Assembly: GCA_037355855.1 (NCBI GenBank)
Contig: CM074762.1
Coordinates: forward strand, 930,001-994,000
Source: Pseudo-nitzschia pungens
Taxonomy: Eukaryota; Bacillariophyta; Bacillariophyceae; Bacillariales; Bacillariaceae
DNA: 64,000 nucleotides
Direction: 5' to 3'
In this document: piece after piece, positions 63,710 through 64,000 of the stretch
Numbering within the stretch: position 1 is the first letter of the stretch
How the letters are laid out: every line of letters begins with the position of its first letter
The notes under the pieces: model-generated
Told to the model about the DNA's origin: nothing
The model's input: the letters and a program-made list of their open reading frames with translations, nothing else
Databases searched by the model: none
Made by a program: the position numbers and the translations under genes

Positions 63710-64000
63710 GTAGAATGGATGGAATAGGAGAACGAACAACGAGCAAATTGTGTTCGATCAACGATCTGCTCTTTGCTCCGAACCAAACTTTGCGCTTTGT
63801 TGCTGCGATGTGATATGGTGGGAAGGCACGCAGTTGGGAACGATTCCTTTCGTATCGTTTCTCTTCCTTTCCTTTCGATTCGACAATCCAAAGCCCGTCA
63901 ATCAATGAAGAGTACCACTATTATTGGTGACACACACTTCTTTGTGTCACTCGGAAGAAAACAAGAGTCCATAGAGAGTTTCAGGGAGAGTGCTTGTAAG
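63710..64000. other. Right edge of window, upstream of the YqgF-like gene
   Basis: About 290 bp of probable promoter for the YqgF-like gene; no other feature is seen. Confidence 0.55.

Overview
The window is nuclear DNA of a stramenopile alga, almost certainly a diatom. The strongest evidence is an isopentenyl-diphosphate isomerase fused in frame to squalene synthase (26850-29567), an arrangement known from diatoms. Short GT-AG introns (about 110-320 bp), GC-rich compact genes, low-complexity acidic, Ser or Asn tracts, and a full set of eukaryotic chromatin and ribosome-biogenesis genes agree with this. Genus and species cannot be read from the sequence.

Layout, left to right: a Ser-rich disordered protein cut by the window edge (1-1623, -); a gene-poor stretch; an ammonium transporter (-); the ribosome-biogenesis factor MRD1/RBM19 (+); the Smc5/6 kleisin NSE4 (-); a cold-shock-domain glycine-rich protein (+); another gene-poor stretch; an ING-domain/SGF29-Tudor fusion (+); cyclase-associated protein CAP (-); a secreted or plastid LON-domain protein (-); the IDI-squalene synthase fusion (+); a divergent flavodoxin-like protein (-); a patatin-like acyl hydrolase (-); a mitochondrial PDK/BCKDK-type kinase (+); a secreted Ser-rich cupin-like membrane protein (+); a repeat-rich region with a minisatellite; a nuclear-type protein of unknown function (-); a weak duplicated gene candidate; a monoglyceride-lipase-like hydrolase (-); a GCNA-type SprT protease (+); a Methyltransf_16 methyltransferase (-); an ASH2L-like COMPASS subunit (+); and a degenerate RuvX/YqgF protein (-).

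The genes are a normal eukaryotic mixture and form no operon. Functional themes are chromatin marking (ING-SGF29, ASH2L), genome maintenance (NSE4, GCNA), sterol/isoprenoid synthesis and lipid hydrolysis (IDI-SQS, patatin-like, MGL-like), mitochondrial carbon metabolism (PDK/BCKDK) and nitrogen uptake (AMT).

Three well-conserved genes (AMT, patatin-like, ASH2L) each need exactly one single-base correction, two of them in AAAA runs. Unpolished long-read indels are the simplest explanation, but this cannot be settled here. Intergenic DNA has its own vocabulary: dispersed GTAAGGTTAC-like words, pentanucleotide tandem repeats in introns and UTRs, TAC/TAG hairpin microsatellites, and a small MITE-like inverted-repeat family with at least four copies.
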